Positions 8,179-17,035 are shown, numbered from the stretch's first letter. The stretch is DNA of 64,000 nt from Pseudonocardia sp. EC080619-01 (GCF_001420995.1 NZ_CP012184.1:5998501-6062500), one strand, 5' to 3'. Made by a program: numbers and translations. The notes: generated from the sequence alone by a model not told the origin.

Positions 8179-8916
8179 GTGACCGCACCGGAGCTCGCCC
8201 TGCTGTTCGTGGCCGGGTTCGCCGCCGGCCTGAGCGGTGCCGTGGCCGGTCTGGCCTCGCTGTTCTCCTACCCGGCGCTGCTCGCGGTCGGCCTGCCCGC
8301 GACGACCGCCAACGTCACCAACACGGTGTGCCTGCTCTTCCAGGGTGCGGGGGCGGTGGCCGGCTCGCGGCCCGAGCTGCGCGGCGCGGGCCCGCAGGTC
8401 CGCCGGTGGGTGCTCCCGGCCCTGCTCGGTGGCGCCACCGGTGCCGCCCTGCTGCTGGCGACCCCGGAGGGCGGGTTCGAACGGATCGTGCCGTTCCTCG
8501 TCGCCGGCGCCGCGGTCCTGCTCCTCGTACCCCCGCGGCCGGACTCCACCCGGACCCCCGGGCGAGGCGTCACGGTCGGCGTGTTCGCGGTCGCGGTGTA
8601 CGGCGGCTACTTCGGCGCCGCCGCCAGCGTGCTCATGCTGGCACTGCTGGCGTCGCTGCCGGGGGCGACGCTGCTGCGCGCCAACGCCCTGAAGAACGTG
8701 CTGACCTGGGCGGCGAACGCGGTGGCGGCCGTCGGGTTCGCGGTGTTCGGGGACGTCGCGTGGGCCGTGGTGCCGGCGCTCGCGCTCGGCCTCGTCGCCG
8801 GCGGCAGGCTCGGCCCCGCCGTCGCCCGGCGGCTCCCGGCACGGCTGATGCGGATCGGGATCGCCGTCGCGGGGCTCGGTCTCGCCGGGACGCTCTTCGC
8901 CGACGCCTGGCTCTGA
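8179..8916 (+). CDS. TauE/SafE family sulfite/anion permease
   Basis: 245-residue integral membrane protein with about eight hydrophobic segments. The paired FVAGFAAGLSGAVAGLASLFSYPAL segment and the second-half repeat TVGVFAVAVYGGYFGAAASV are the TauE/SafE signature. Family members move sulfite, sulfoacetate or other organosulfur anions. The GTG at 8179 is preferred over an in-frame GTG at 8140, because a TAGGGT -10-like box at 8131-8136 would place the transcript start after 8140; no ribosome site is seen for either. It stands alone and no sulfur-metabolism gene adjoins it. Confidence 0.8.
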   Translation: MTAPELALLFVAGFAAGLSGAVAGLASLFSYPALLAVGLPATTANVTNTVCLLFQGAGAVAGSRPELRGAGPQVRRWVLPALLGGATGAALLLATPEGGFERIVPFLVAGAAVLLLVPPRPDSTRTPGRGVTVGVFAVAVYGGYFGAAASVLMLALLASLPGATLLRANALKNVLTWAANAVAAVGFAVFGDVAWAVVPALALGLVAGGRLGPAVARRLPARLMRIGIAVAGLGLAGTLFADAWL

Positions 8917-8927
8917 CGGGTCCCCGG

Positions 8928-9434
8928 TCAGGCGCGGACGCCCCGCTGCCCGACGGCCCCGCGGAGACCGACACAGCCGACGCACCCGACACAGTCCACG
9001 CAGTCCACACAGGCGACGCAGGCCACGCACCGCGTGCAGTTCACGCAGGCCAGGGTCGCCACGCACCGCCGGAGCCCGACCCCGAGCAGGGTGAGGACGC
9101 TCGCCACGATCCCGGCGCTCCCGCCGGTCCCGGCGCTGCCGGCCACCGCGACGCTCCCGGCCGTGGCCACGCTGCCTGCCACCGCGACGCTGCCGGCGGT
9201 CGCCGCGCTCCCGGCCACGGCGACGCTGCCCGCGGTGGCTGCGCTCCGGACGACGCCGACGCTGCCGGCGGTCCCGACGCTGCCCGCCACCGCGACGCTC
9301 CCCCCGGTGTCGACGCTGCCCGCGACGGCGACGCTGCCGGAGGTCCCGACGCTGCCGGCGGAGGCGACCGCACCGGAGTGCTGCTCGCTCCCGGTGTCCT
9401 GCCCGTCCCGGCCCTGCCCGTCGTCCCCCGTCAT
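8928..9434 (-). CDS. low-complexity protein: GSV-type hexad repeats plus Cys-x-x ladder
   Basis: 168 residues, family not recognised. After a short polar N-terminus, residues about 22-108 are a run of hexads of the form [VT]-A-G-S-[VA]-x in pairs, giving a 12-residue super-repeat. This may form a solenoid such as a beta-helix. Then comes an LTLLGVGLRR segment and a tail with ten cysteines, eight of them spaced exactly three apart (CVA, CVD, CVG units), ending GLRGAVGQRGVRA. No signal peptide is seen. It follows the Ser/Thr kinase gene on the same strand after 62 nt, so it may be co-transcribed. A CACCAT box 7 nt before the ATG could mark a separate leaderless start. The minus strand is chosen for its gene context and ordered Cys tail. 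Confidence 0.6.
   Translation of the reverse strand: MTGDDGQGRDGQDTGSEQHSGAVASAGSVGTSGSVAVAGSVDTGGSVAVAGSVGTAGSVGVVRSAATAGSVAVAGSAATAGSVAVAGSVATAGSVAVAGSAGTGGSAGIVASVLTLLGVGLRRCVATLACVNCTRCVACVACVDCVDCVGCVGCVGLRGAVGQRGVRA
9106..9372 (-). repeat. 36-bp tandem repeat array within the low-complexity gene
   Basis: About seven degenerate copies of a 36-bp unit (12 codons, two GSV-type hexads). Copies differ mainly at third codon positions and one copy reads VVRSAA. The length is a multiple of three throughout, so unit gain or loss would keep frame. Confidence 0.65.
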
Positions 9435-9496
9435 GACGGGAATGGTGCCCGAGCGCGCCCGGCCGGTCGAGACACCACCGGGCCCGGCCCGCCGGG

Positions 9497-11578
9497 TCAC
9501 TGCCGGTCGAACACCGCCGTGACGGGCCCGTCGGCGCGGTAGCCCTGGCGCTGCAGCCAGCCGTCCAGCTTCGCCTGCACCGCCCGCAGCTCGGGACGCC
9601 GCTGCGGCTCGGTGCGCAACGCCTGCTTGAGCAGCGACAGGTGCGCCGTCCGCGACGGCAGGTGGGTCAGCTTCCCCCCGGCCGCGGCGGCACGGAGCCC
9701 GGCGACGGCGTCGCTCGACTCGCCCCGCGGGGGTGCCCCGCTCAGCGCGAAGGAGACCGCGGCGGCCAGCTGCCAGCCGTCCGACGCCGGGGACGCGGGC
9801 TTGCCCGCCGCCGTCTCCGGGGCGAGGTAGTCGGGGGTGCCGAGCACGTAGCCGGTCTGGGTCAGCGTCGAGTCGCCCTGCTTGCGGGCGATCCCGAAGT
9901 CGATCAGGTGCGGGTGACCGTGCGGGTCGACGACGATGTTGCCGGGCTTGAGGTCGCGGTGCAGCACCCCGGACCGGTGCGCGGTGTCCAGCGCCCCCGC
10001 CACCCCGGTCCAGATCCGGGCCGCGGAGACGTCGTCGACCGTGCCCCGCTCGGCGACGAGCTGCCCGAGCGACATGCCGTCGACGTACTGCATCACGATC
10101 ACGAGGCCGTCCATGCCCTGGAGGCCGGGGTCCGACGACGCGTGCAGCAGGTCGTAGATCTCCACGCAGCACGGGTGCCGCATCGACCCGAGCGCGGCGG
10201 CCTCCCGGCGGATCCGCTCCTCGGTCTCGGGGTCGGCGGCGTGCGCGGACTTCACGGCGACCGTGTGGCCGAGCTTCGCGTCGTGGGCCAGCCAGACGCC
10301 ACCGAACCCTCCGGCACCGAGGCGCTTCATCAGCCGGAACCGCGGGGCGCGGCCGGGGCCTCCCGGCACCGGCGCCACGAGCGTCGGGCGCCGCGGCGGC
10401 CCCGGCGGCGGGAACGGCCCGCCCGACGGTGCCTGCGGCCGCATCGGCCCCGCGGCCGGGTGCGCGGCGGGCCCGGTCGGCGGGCGCCCCGGCCCGCCGG
10501 GGGCGTACGCACCGGGCGGCGGCGCACCCGGGGGCCCCGCGTACCCGGACGGCGGCCGGGAACCGGCCGGGGCGGGCAGCGCCCCGAACCCGGCGTAGGG
10601 CGCCGCCTGCGGCAACGACGACGGCGCTCCGGGCGCGGCCGCGGCGGACCGGCCGGAGAAGTCGACGGGGTGCTCCGGCTCGCGCTGGGCGAACCGGCCG
10701 GCGAGCCGTTCGGCGACGCTCGGGGTGGCGCTCACCCCGCTGCCCCGTGGCTCCCCGGGGCCGCGCCCCGCCCGCGACGAGCCGGCGGCCGTGGCCCCGC
10801 CCCGCGACGAGCCCGTCGGGGCGGCGGGGACGGCCCGTGCGGCGGGCGCCGCGTCGCGGCCGGCCCGGACCCGCTCGATCCTGGCCCGCGACGGCGCCGG
10901 GAACATCGGTACGACCAGCACCCCGGCGAGACTCCCGCCGAGGATGCCGACCCACAGGTGCTCGGCCGTCCCGGCGGGGACCGTCGCGGTCAGCACGACC
11001 AGCGCGAACAGCGGGAGCCAGAAGAACTTGGCGGGCCAGCGCGGCCCGCGGCGCAGCGCCGTGCGGGCCTGCACCGCGACGAGCACGACGGCGAGCAGCG
11101 GCACCAGGCCGAGCAGCACGATCGCGGTCACCGAGGTGACGACGTCGCCGCCGCCGATCGACCCCGCGACGCTGCCCCGGCCGAGGTAGCTGCTCTGGGT
11201 GCCGACGAGGTCGCAGGTGGTGACCCGGATGGAGTCGGTGACCTGGGCGGACAGCCCGGGCACCGCGGGGACCCCCTGGGTCGCCTGTGCGAACACCCCG
11301 CCCGCGCCGACGAAGACGGCCAGCGGCAGCAGGCCGGCGGCGAGGACGCCGATCCCGCCGATCAGCACGGACTCGGCGCCGCTGTACCCCGACGACGACC
11401 CGGACCCGATCCGGCGGCGCAGCACGGCGACGGTCGCGGCGCCGGCGGTCGGGAGCAGCCCGGTCAGGACACCGAGTGCGGTGACCGACCACGCCCAGTC
11501 ACCGGGGCAGGTGTCCGGGATCCCGAGGCCCCGGATGCCGCTCAGCAGCCCGGCGACGAGTGCCACCAGCGCGTCCAC
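9497..11578 (-). CDS. membrane-linked Ser/Thr protein kinase
   Basis: 693 residues. The first ~210 hold about four hydrophobic segments with an external loop. Cysteines in GIPDTCPGDW and VTTCDLVGT may face outside and pair. A Pro/Ala/Gly-rich linker follows. The Hanks-type kinase domain starts near residue 412: glycine loop GAGGFGGVW, VAVK lysine, HRDLKPGNIVV catalytic loop, DFG, GTPDYLAPE activation segment. All key catalytic residues are present. Unlike PknB there is no C-terminal PASTA domain; the membrane part is N-terminal, an unusual order. The GTG start has a GAGGGGGG ribosome site. The repeat/Cys-rich protein gene follows it and is a candidate partner or substrate. Confidence 0.88.
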   Translation of the reverse strand: MDALVALVAGLLSGIRGLGIPDTCPGDWAWSVTALGVLTGLLPTAGAATVAVLRRRIGSGSSSGYSGAESVLIGGIGVLAAGLLPLAVFVGAGGVFAQATQGVPAVPGLSAQVTDSIRVTTCDLVGTQSSYLGRGSVAGSIGGGDVVTSVTAIVLLGLVPLLAVVLVAVQARTALRRGPRWPAKFFWLPLFALVVLTATVPAGTAEHLWVGILGGSLAGVLVVPMFPAPSRARIERVRAGRDAAPAARAVPAAPTGSSRGGATAAGSSRAGRGPGEPRGSGVSATPSVAERLAGRFAQREPEHPVDFSGRSAAAAPGAPSSLPQAAPYAGFGALPAPAGSRPPSGYAGPPGAPPPGAYAPGGPGRPPTGPAAHPAAGPMRPQAPSGGPFPPPGPPRRPTLVAPVPGGPGRAPRFRLMKRLGAGGFGGVWLAHDAKLGHTVAVKSAHAADPETEERIRREAAALGSMRHPCCVEIYDLLHASSDPGLQGMDGLVIVMQYVDGMSLGQLVAERGTVDDVSAARIWTGVAGALDTAHRSGVLHRDLKPGNIVVDPHGHPHLIDFGIARKQGDSTLTQTGYVLGTPDYLAPETAAGKPASPASDGWQLAAAVSFALSGAPPRGESSDAVAGLRAAAAGGKLTHLPSRTAHLSLLKQALRTEPQRRPELRAVQAKLDGWLQRQGYRADGPVTAVFDRQ

Positions 11579-11720
11579 GCCCGCAACCCCCCTCGTCCGC
11601 CGATCCGCCGGCCCGGCCGGGCCGGCCGGGCTCCCCCACTATGGCATCACCCGGGTGGCGGGCCGTGGCGCGCATCGGGTCCCGCCGCCGTCGTCGCCGG
11701 GCGGGTGGACCGGGGCGGGA

Positions 11721-12272
11721 TCAGCGCAGGAACAGGTCCAGGTCGGTGTTGAACCGGTCCAGCAGCCCGGCCAGCCCGTCCCGGTCGGCCTGCGGCCAGT
11801 GCGCGATGACCTCCCGCAGCGGCGCCAGCCGGGCCGCGCGGACCTCCTCGCGGGCGGCCTCGCCGGCCGGGGTCAGTGCGACGCTCACCGAACGCGGGTC
11901 GCGCTCGTGCGGGGACACGTCGACCAGGCCGGCCCGGGACAGCCGGGAGACCTGGCGGCTCGCGGTGGGCTTGCTGACACCGAGCTTGCCGGTGAGGGCG
12001 GTCAGCGAGAGGGCGCCCTCGTCGTCGAGCAGCATGAGGACGGGGTACGTGTAGCGGTCGACGGCGTCGTTCGCGCCGTAGCCGTGCGCCCACACGGACT
12101 CCATGGTGCGACGCACCAGCAGGGTGATCTGCTTCTCCAGGGACTCCAGCGACGCCTCGGCGGCACCCGTGCTCGCCGGGCGCAGCGCGCCCTCCAGGTC
12201 GTCGCGTTCGGCCGTGGCGACCCCGCCGCCGGCCACGTCACCGTCAATCGGGCCAATCGGACTTTCGGTCAT
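11721..12272 (-). CDS. MarR family transcriptional regulator
   Basis: 183-residue winged-helix regulator. The helix-turn-helix is LTALTGKLGVSKPTASRQVSRLSRAGLV around residues 95-120 and the wing carries HERDPRSVSVALT. The start at 12272 is favoured over an ATG 9 nt upstream, because TACCAT ends 7 nt before it, the leaderless spacing seen elsewhere in the window. A perfect palindrome (12291-12305) lies just upstream of that box, so autorepression is likely. Divergent from asnB, which has a related palindrome. Its ligand is unknown. Confidence 0.88.
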   Translation of the reverse strand: MTESPIGPIDGDVAGGGVATAERDDLEGALRPASTGAAEASLESLEKQITLLVRRTMESVWAHGYGANDAVDRYTYPVLMLLDDEGALSLTALTGKLGVSKPTASRQVSRLSRAGLVDVSPHERDPRSVSVALTPAGEAAREEVRAARLAPLREVIAHWPQADRDGLAGLLDRFNTDLDLFLR

Positions 12273-12279
12273 GTTTCGC

Positions 12280-12305
12280 ATGGTACACACGTTGCGGACC
12301 GCAAC
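12280..12305 (-). promoter_or_regulatory. marR promoter with palindromic operator
   Basis: TACCAT (12285-12280 on the minus strand) is the -10-like box. Immediately upstream, GTTGCGGACCGCAAC (12291-12305) is a perfect 7+1+7 inverted repeat, well placed to block polymerase between -35 and -10. It is most simply read as the MarR operator. Confidence 0.6.
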
Positions 12306-12461
12306 ATTCGGCATCGCAATCACGTAAGCCGATCGAAAGGTTGGCAGCTCCGGGCACCGGCACGCTGGGCCGTCCGAGTGTGACGGGGACCGCTCCACGA
12401 CGTCGTCGCAGGTCATTGCACCGGGGAACGGACACCACGGGATCTTCCGTGTTACGCCGGT

Positions 12462-12476
12462 GTTGCGCGCCGCAAT
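12462..12476 (+). promoter_or_regulatory. second MarR-type operator in front of asnB
   Basis: GTTGCGCGCCGCAAT matches the marR palindrome at 12 of 15 positions (both half-sites GTTGCG and CCGCAA kept). It lies 65 bp before the asnB start. TTACGC (12452) with AATGAT (12474) at 16 bp, or TTGCGC (12463) with TGCAAT (12486) at 17 bp, could be the asnB promoter; either would be covered by the site. Confidence 0.5.
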
Positions 12477-12540
12477 GATTAGCGTTGCAATCGATGTGTT
12501 GGATCTTGTTCCGGTTTCATCAGAAGTGAGGAGCGCGCCC

Positions 12541-14412
12541 GTGTGCGGAATCTGCGGCTGGATCGACTACCGGCACGACCTGGGTGCGGACGAGCACGTC
12601 CGCACCCTCGCCGCCATGAACGACACGATGGCCTGCCGCGGACCGGACCAGCAGGGCGTCTGGGCGCAGGGGCCGGCCGCGCTCTGTCACCGGCGCCTCG
12701 CCGTCATCGACATCGAGGGCGGCCGCCAGCCGATGAGCCTCGACGAGGGTGACGCCCCCGGGCTGCACATCGTCTACTCCGGCGAGACCTACAACTTCCG
12801 GGAGCTGCGCGAGGAGCTCGCCGCCGCCGGGCACCGGTTCCGCACGTCCAGCGACACCGAGGTCGTGCTCCGCGCCCACCGCGAGTGGGGACGGCGGGAC
12901 CCGTCCGCCGTCGCGCGCCGGCTGAACGGGATGTTCGCCTACGCGCTCTGGGACTCCGGCACCCAGGAGCTCGTGCTGGTCCGCGACCGGCTCGGCATCA
13001 AGCCGCTCTACTACTACCCCACCCCGCACGGGGTGCTGTTCGGCTCCGAGCCGAAGGCGATCCTGGCCAACGCCGAGGCCGACCGGACCGTCGACGCCGA
13101 CGGCCTGCGCCGCGCGCTGGCGTTCGTCTCCGACCCGTCGAACGCCGTGTTCCGCGGCATGCGGGAGGTGCCGCCCGGCTGCGTCGTCCGGATCGGCCGT
13201 GACGGGTACCGGGAGGAGCGCTACTGGCAGCTCACCGACACCGGTCACGCCGACGACGTCGACACCACCGTCGGGAACGTCCGGGAGCTGCTCGAGGACA
13301 CCGCGCTGCGCCAGCTCTACGCCGACGTCCCGCTGTGCACGCTGCTCTCCGGCGGACTCGACTCGTCGGCGCTGACCGCGCTGGCCGCGAAGCACGTCGA
13401 CGGCACCGTCCGCTCGTTCGCCGTCGACTTCGCCGGCTACGCCGAGAACTTCGTCGCCGACGACGCCCGCGGGACGCCCGACACGCCCTTCGTGCACGAG
13501 GTCGCCGAGTTCGTCGGCACCGACCACCGCGACATCGTCCTGCAGACCGAGGACATGATGGACCCGGCGGTGCGCCGGGCCGCGCTGCACGCGCGCGACC
13601 TGCCCGCCGGCATCGGCGACATGGACTCCTCGCTGTACCTGCTGTTCTCCGCGATCCGGAAGGAGTCGACGGTCGCGCTCTCCGGGGAGTCCGCCGACGA
13701 GGTGTTCGGCGGGTACCGCGACTTCCACGACCCGGAGACCGTCGCCGCCGACACCTTCCCCTGGCTGGCCGGCCGGATGATGAACCAGGACCACCACGAT
13801 CCCGGCCTGTTCGACCGCAGCCTGTGGAACACGCTCGACGTGCCCGGCTACGTCGAGGACCAGTACCGGACGGCGCTCTCGGAGGTCCCGGAGCTCACCG
13901 GGAAGGCGGCGGACGATCCGCACGAGCGCCGGATGCGCGAGATCTGCTACCTCTACCTCACCCGGTGGCTGCCCGTGCTCCTCGACCGCAAGGACCGGAT
14001 GAGCATGGCGGTCGGGCTCGAGGTGCGGGTGCCGTTCTGCGACCACCGCCTCGTCGAGTACGTGTTCGGCACGCCGTGGTCGCAGAAGACCTTCGACGGC
14101 CGCGAGAAGTCGCTGCTGCGGCACGCGACGAAGGACCTGCTGCCCGAGTCCGTCGTGCAGCGGGTGAAGAGCCCCTACCCCTCCACCCAGGACGCCGGGT
14201 ACGAGAAGTCGCTGCGCGACCAGGTCTCGTCGATCCTCTCCGAGGGTGACGACGCCCCCGTCGCGCCGCTGGTGGACCGTGCGGCGGTGCAGCGGCGGCT
14301 GGACTCTGCGGCGACCCACGAGCAGAACTCGATGGGCAGCCGGATGCAGCTGGAGCGCATCATCGACCTGAACACCTGGATCCGCGACTACGACATCGAC
14401 CTGGCGGTGTAG
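12541..14412 (+). CDS. asnB: asparagine synthase (glutamine-hydrolysing)
   Basis: 623 residues, the usual AsnB length. The start must be the GTG at 12541, because the second codon is the catalytic Cys of the class-II glutaminase domain (CGICGWIDY). A GTGAGGAG ribosome site lies 7-8 nt upstream. ACRGPDQQG, GETYNFRELR and DRLGIKPLYYY belong to the glutaminase half. LLSGGLDSSALTAL near residue 270 is the ATP-pyrophosphatase loop of the synthetase half. It makes asparagine from aspartate, glutamine and ATP, though some actinobacterial AsnB proteins amidate cell-wall or antibiotic precursors. Control by the divergent MarR is suggested by shared palindromes. A DUF427 gene follows after 92 nt. Confidence 0.92.
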   Translation: MCGICGWIDYRHDLGADEHVRTLAAMNDTMACRGPDQQGVWAQGPAALCHRRLAVIDIEGGRQPMSLDEGDAPGLHIVYSGETYNFRELREELAAAGHRFRTSSDTEVVLRAHREWGRRDPSAVARRLNGMFAYALWDSGTQELVLVRDRLGIKPLYYYPTPHGVLFGSEPKAILANAEADRTVDADGLRRALAFVSDPSNAVFRGMREVPPGCVVRIGRDGYREERYWQLTDTGHADDVDTTVGNVRELLEDTALRQLYADVPLCTLLSGGLDSSALTALAAKHVDGTVRSFAVDFAGYAENFVADDARGTPDTPFVHEVAEFVGTDHRDIVLQTEDMMDPAVRRAALHARDLPAGIGDMDSSLYLLFSAIRKESTVALSGESADEVFGGYRDFHDPETVAADTFPWLAGRMMNQDHHDPGLFDRSLWNTLDVPGYVEDQYRTALSEVPELTGKAADDPHERRMREICYLYLTRWLPVLLDRKDRMSMAVGLEVRVPFCDHRLVEYVFGTPWSQKTFDGREKSLLRHATKDLLPESVVQRVKSPYPSTQDAGYEKSLRDQVSSILSEGDDAPVAPLVDRAAVQRRLDSAATHEQNSMGSRMQLERIIDLNTWIRDYDIDLAV

Positions 14413-14504
14413 CCCCGCGCACCTCCGCTGGCCCGGCCCGGGGAGCTCTGGTTCGGTGGAACCGGACCACCGCTCCCTGAGTCGAGCTCCGGAGGAGGGC
14501 ACCC

Positions 14505-15335
14505 GTGGGACTCACCCGCACCGACGGCCCGCTGTCGTCGTACGCACCGGCGACGGTGAACTACGCGATCGACGGCCCGCCGCACAAACTGCTGATGCAC
14601 CCGTTCCCGCGCCGGGTCCGGGCCGAGGTCGCCGGCCGGACCGTGCTCGACACCCGGCGCGGGTACCTGGTGCACGAGTCGAACCTGCTCCCGGTGCTCT
14701 ACGTGCCCGAGGACGACGTCGACACCTCCGTGCTGGTCCCGAGCGACCACACCACGCACTGCCCGTTCAAGGGCGACGCGACCTACCGCTCGCTGCGGGT
14801 CGGCGACACGGTCCGGGAGAACGCCGTCTGGACCTACCCGGAACCGGTCGCCGCTGCCCCGTGGCTGCACGGGCTGGTCGCCCTGTACTGGAACGCGGCC
14901 GACGCCTGGTACGACGAGGACGAGCAGGTCTTCGCCCACCTCACCGACCCCTACACCCGGGTCGACGTGCGTCCCACGCACCGCCACGTCGTCGTCACGC
15001 ACGTCGCGCCGGACGGCCTGACGACGGTGCTCGCCGAGTCCCACGCGCCGTTCGTGCTGTCCGAGACGGGGCTGCGCAACCGCTGGTACCTGCCGGCCGG
15101 GGACGTGACGGTCGAGCTGGCGCCCTCGGAGACCCGCACGCGGTGCCCGTACAAGGGCGAGGCGGCCTACCGCGACGCCCTGCTGCCACCCGCGACCACG
15201 CTGGCCGACGCGTTCTGGGTCTATCCCGACCCGCTGCCCGAGTCGGCCCGGATCGCCGGGCTGCTCAGCGTCACCGACGGCCCCCGTGACGACGGGTCCG
15301 AGATCAGGGTGACGGTCGACGGCGAGCCGGCCTGA
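14505..15335 (+). CDS. tandem DUF427 domain protein
   Basis: 276 residues made of two DUF427 domains. The first has GRTVLDTRRGYLVHE, a LYVPEDDV strand and TTHCPFKGDATY. The second has TVLAESHAPFVLSE, a RWYLPAGDV strand and RTRCPYKGEAAY. The duplicated C-P-[FY]-K-G motifs are the family hallmark. The fold is small and beta-rich; its function is not established. The GTG start has a strong GGAGGAGGG site. It lies downstream of asnB on the same strand and may be co-transcribed. Confidence 0.85.
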   Translation: MGLTRTDGPLSSYAPATVNYAIDGPPHKLLMHPFPRRVRAEVAGRTVLDTRRGYLVHESNLLPVLYVPEDDVDTSVLVPSDHTTHCPFKGDATYRSLRVGDTVRENAVWTYPEPVAAAPWLHGLVALYWNAADAWYDEDEQVFAHLTDPYTRVDVRPTHRHVVVTHVAPDGLTTVLAESHAPFVLSETGLRNRWYLPAGDVTVELAPSETRTRCPYKGEAAYRDALLPPATTLADAFWVYPDPLPESARIAGLLSVTDGPRDDGSEIRVTVDGEPA

Positions 15336-15338
15336 CCC

Positions 15339-15827
15339 CTACTCCTCGTCGTCGCAGACGATGAGCGCCTCGAGCGCCGGCAGGGCCGCCTCCAGGGCGG
15401 CCCGCTGGTCGGCGTCGAGGCGGTCGAGCCGCCGCGCGATGAGGGCGGTGCGCTCGTTGCGGACCTCCCGCAGCTTCGCGCGGCCCTCGTCGCTCACCGA
15501 GACGAGCACGCCGCGCGCGTCGCCGGGATCGGGTGCCCGCCGGACCATGCCCTGGTCGTCGAGGGCGGACAGGACCCGCGACATCGTCGGTGCCGTCACG
15601 CCCTCCCGGCGGGCGAGCTCGGAGAGCCGCAACGGGCCGTCCTTCTCCACCGTGACCAGTGCGGAGAGCTGCAACGGCGGCAGCGACTCGGTGCCGTCGA
15701 TACGGATCCGCCGGTTCAGCCGGCCGACGGCCAGCCGCAGCCGGGACGCGACCTCGTCGTCCGGGGTCTCGAACCTGCTGCTCACCGCCGCAGCGCCGGA
15801 GTTGCCGGCGCCGGAGTTCCCACCCAT
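15339..15827 (-). CDS. MarR family transcriptional regulator
   Basis: 162 residues. Winged helix at LSELARREGVTAPTMSRVLSALDDQGMV, wing at DPGDARGVLVSVS, acidic C-terminus. Convergent with the DUF427 gene and divergent from the M20 peptidase gene, whose GTG is 87 bp away. A CACCAT box 6 nt before the ATG fits a leaderless start; the first dozen residues are Gly/Ser-rich and an in-frame GTG at 15785 is possible. The peptidase gene is the obvious candidate target. Confidence 0.85.
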   Translation of the reverse strand: MGGNSGAGNSGAAAVSSRFETPDDEVASRLRLAVGRLNRRIRIDGTESLPPLQLSALVTVEKDGPLRLSELARREGVTAPTMSRVLSALDDQGMVRRAPDPGDARGVLVSVSDEGRAKLREVRNERTALIARRLDRLDADQRAALEAALPALEALIVCDDEE

Positions 15828-15913
15828 CCGGACATGGTGCCAAACAATCCATGAGCAATGGCATCGGCCCCGTCACGTGTCACAGTCGGTGTTCCCGCGA
15901 ACGGAGGTTCCCC

Positions 15914-17035
15914 GTGCCCGATCCCGTCGATCTCGCCGGCCGCCTGGTGGCCCTGGACACCCGCGGCGGCGGCGAGCGCGCCGCCGCCGACCTGCTGGCC
16001 GACCTCCTCGACGACGGCGGTTTCGACGTCCGTCTGCACGAGCCGGAGCCGGGCCGCGCGAACCTCGTCGCCCGCCGCGGCGCGGGCCGACCGCCGACGA
16101 CGCTCACCGGGCACCTCGACACCGTCCCCGCCGACCCGGCGGGCTGGTCGTTCGACCCGCACGCCGGCGACGTCGTCGACGGCAGGCTGCGCGGCCGCGG
16201 CAGCACCGACATGAAGGCCGGTGTCGCCGCGATCACCGTCGCGGCGCTGCGCAGCGCCCCGGACGTCCCGTTGCAGCTGGTGTTCACCTTCGGCGAGGAG
16301 ACCGGCTGCGACGGTGCCCGCACGCTCGACGGCCTGGAACCGTCGCCGCTTCTGGTGGTCGCGGAGCCGACGTCGAACCGGGTCCTGCACGGCCACAAGG
16401 GCGTGCTGTGGCTGCGCCTGCGGCAGGCCGGGGTGAGCGCCCACGGCTCCCGGCCGGAGCTGGGCGAGAACGCGCTGGTGGCGCTCGGCCGGGTGGCGGC
16501 GGCGGTGCACGACCACGGCGCCGGCGCGGGCTGGCCGGTCAGCGACACCCACGGGGCGGTCACCTGCAATCCCGGCGTGCTGCGCGCGGGCAGCCAGCCC
16601 AATCTCGTCCCGGACCGGGCGGAGCTGGAGCTCGACCTGCGGCTGGTCCCCGGGTTCGACGCCGGCACCGCCCGCGACGCCGTCGCCGCGCTGGCCCGGG
16701 ACGCGCTCGCCGCGGCCCCCGTCCGGCCGGGCACCGCGCCGGAGATCGACGTCCTGATCGACCTCCCCGCGGTCGCCACCGACCCGGCCGATCCCCGGGC
16801 GGCCGCGGTCGCGGAGCGGCTCGGGCACAGCGGCGCGCCGGAGTTCGCGTCCTACTTCACCGACGCCTCGGTGCTCGCCGGGACGCTGGGCGGGCCCGGC
16901 GGCGACTGCGCCGTGCTCGTGTACGGCCCCGGCGACCCGGCACTCGCCCACGTCACCGACGAGACCTGCTCCGCGGCGAACGTCGTCGCCTGCACCGACG
17001 CCCTGGTCAGAGCTTGCGCAGCCGGATCCGCTTGA
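15914..17035 (+). CDS. M20 family metallopeptidase (ArgE/DapE/CPG2-like)
   Basis: 373-residue zinc hydrolase. TGHLDTVPAD supplies the first metal His and the catalytic Asp, GRGSTDMKAGVAA the bridging Asp and FGEETGCDGA the general-base Glu pair. HKGVLWLRLRQAGVSAHGSRPELGENAL is the dimerisation-domain junction. FTDASVLAG and a late His provide remaining ligands. It could be succinyl-diaminopimelate desuccinylase, but the family also includes acetylornithine deacetylases and peptidases, so no gene name is given. The GTG start follows ACGGAGG. The 3' end overlaps coaA on the other strand by 29 bp. Confidence 0.88.
   Translation: MPDPVDLAGRLVALDTRGGGERAAADLLADLLDDGGFDVRLHEPEPGRANLVARRGAGRPPTTLTGHLDTVPADPAGWSFDPHAGDVVDGRLRGRGSTDMKAGVAAITVAALRSAPDVPLQLVFTFGEETGCDGARTLDGLEPSPLLVVAEPTSNRVLHGHKGVLWLRLRQAGVSAHGSRPELGENALVALGRVAAAVHDHGAGAGWPVSDTHGAVTCNPGVLRAGSQPNLVPDRAELELDLRLVPGFDAGTARDAVAALARDALAAAPVRPGTAPEIDVLIDLPAVATDPADPRAAAVAERLGHSGAPEFASYFTDASVLAGTLGGPGGDCAVLVYGPGDPALAHVTDETCSAANVVACTDALVRACAAGSA

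Noticed and set aside
9106..9372. CRISPR array
   Set aside because: The 36-bp repeats are contiguous and coding, with no unique spacers and no cas genes.
9034..9522. Plus-strand frame of ATLPAV-type repeats opposite the GSV protein
   Set aside because: It is the complement of the same repeats. It lacks the ordered Cys tail and is less consistent with gene layout, though strand choice is not proven.
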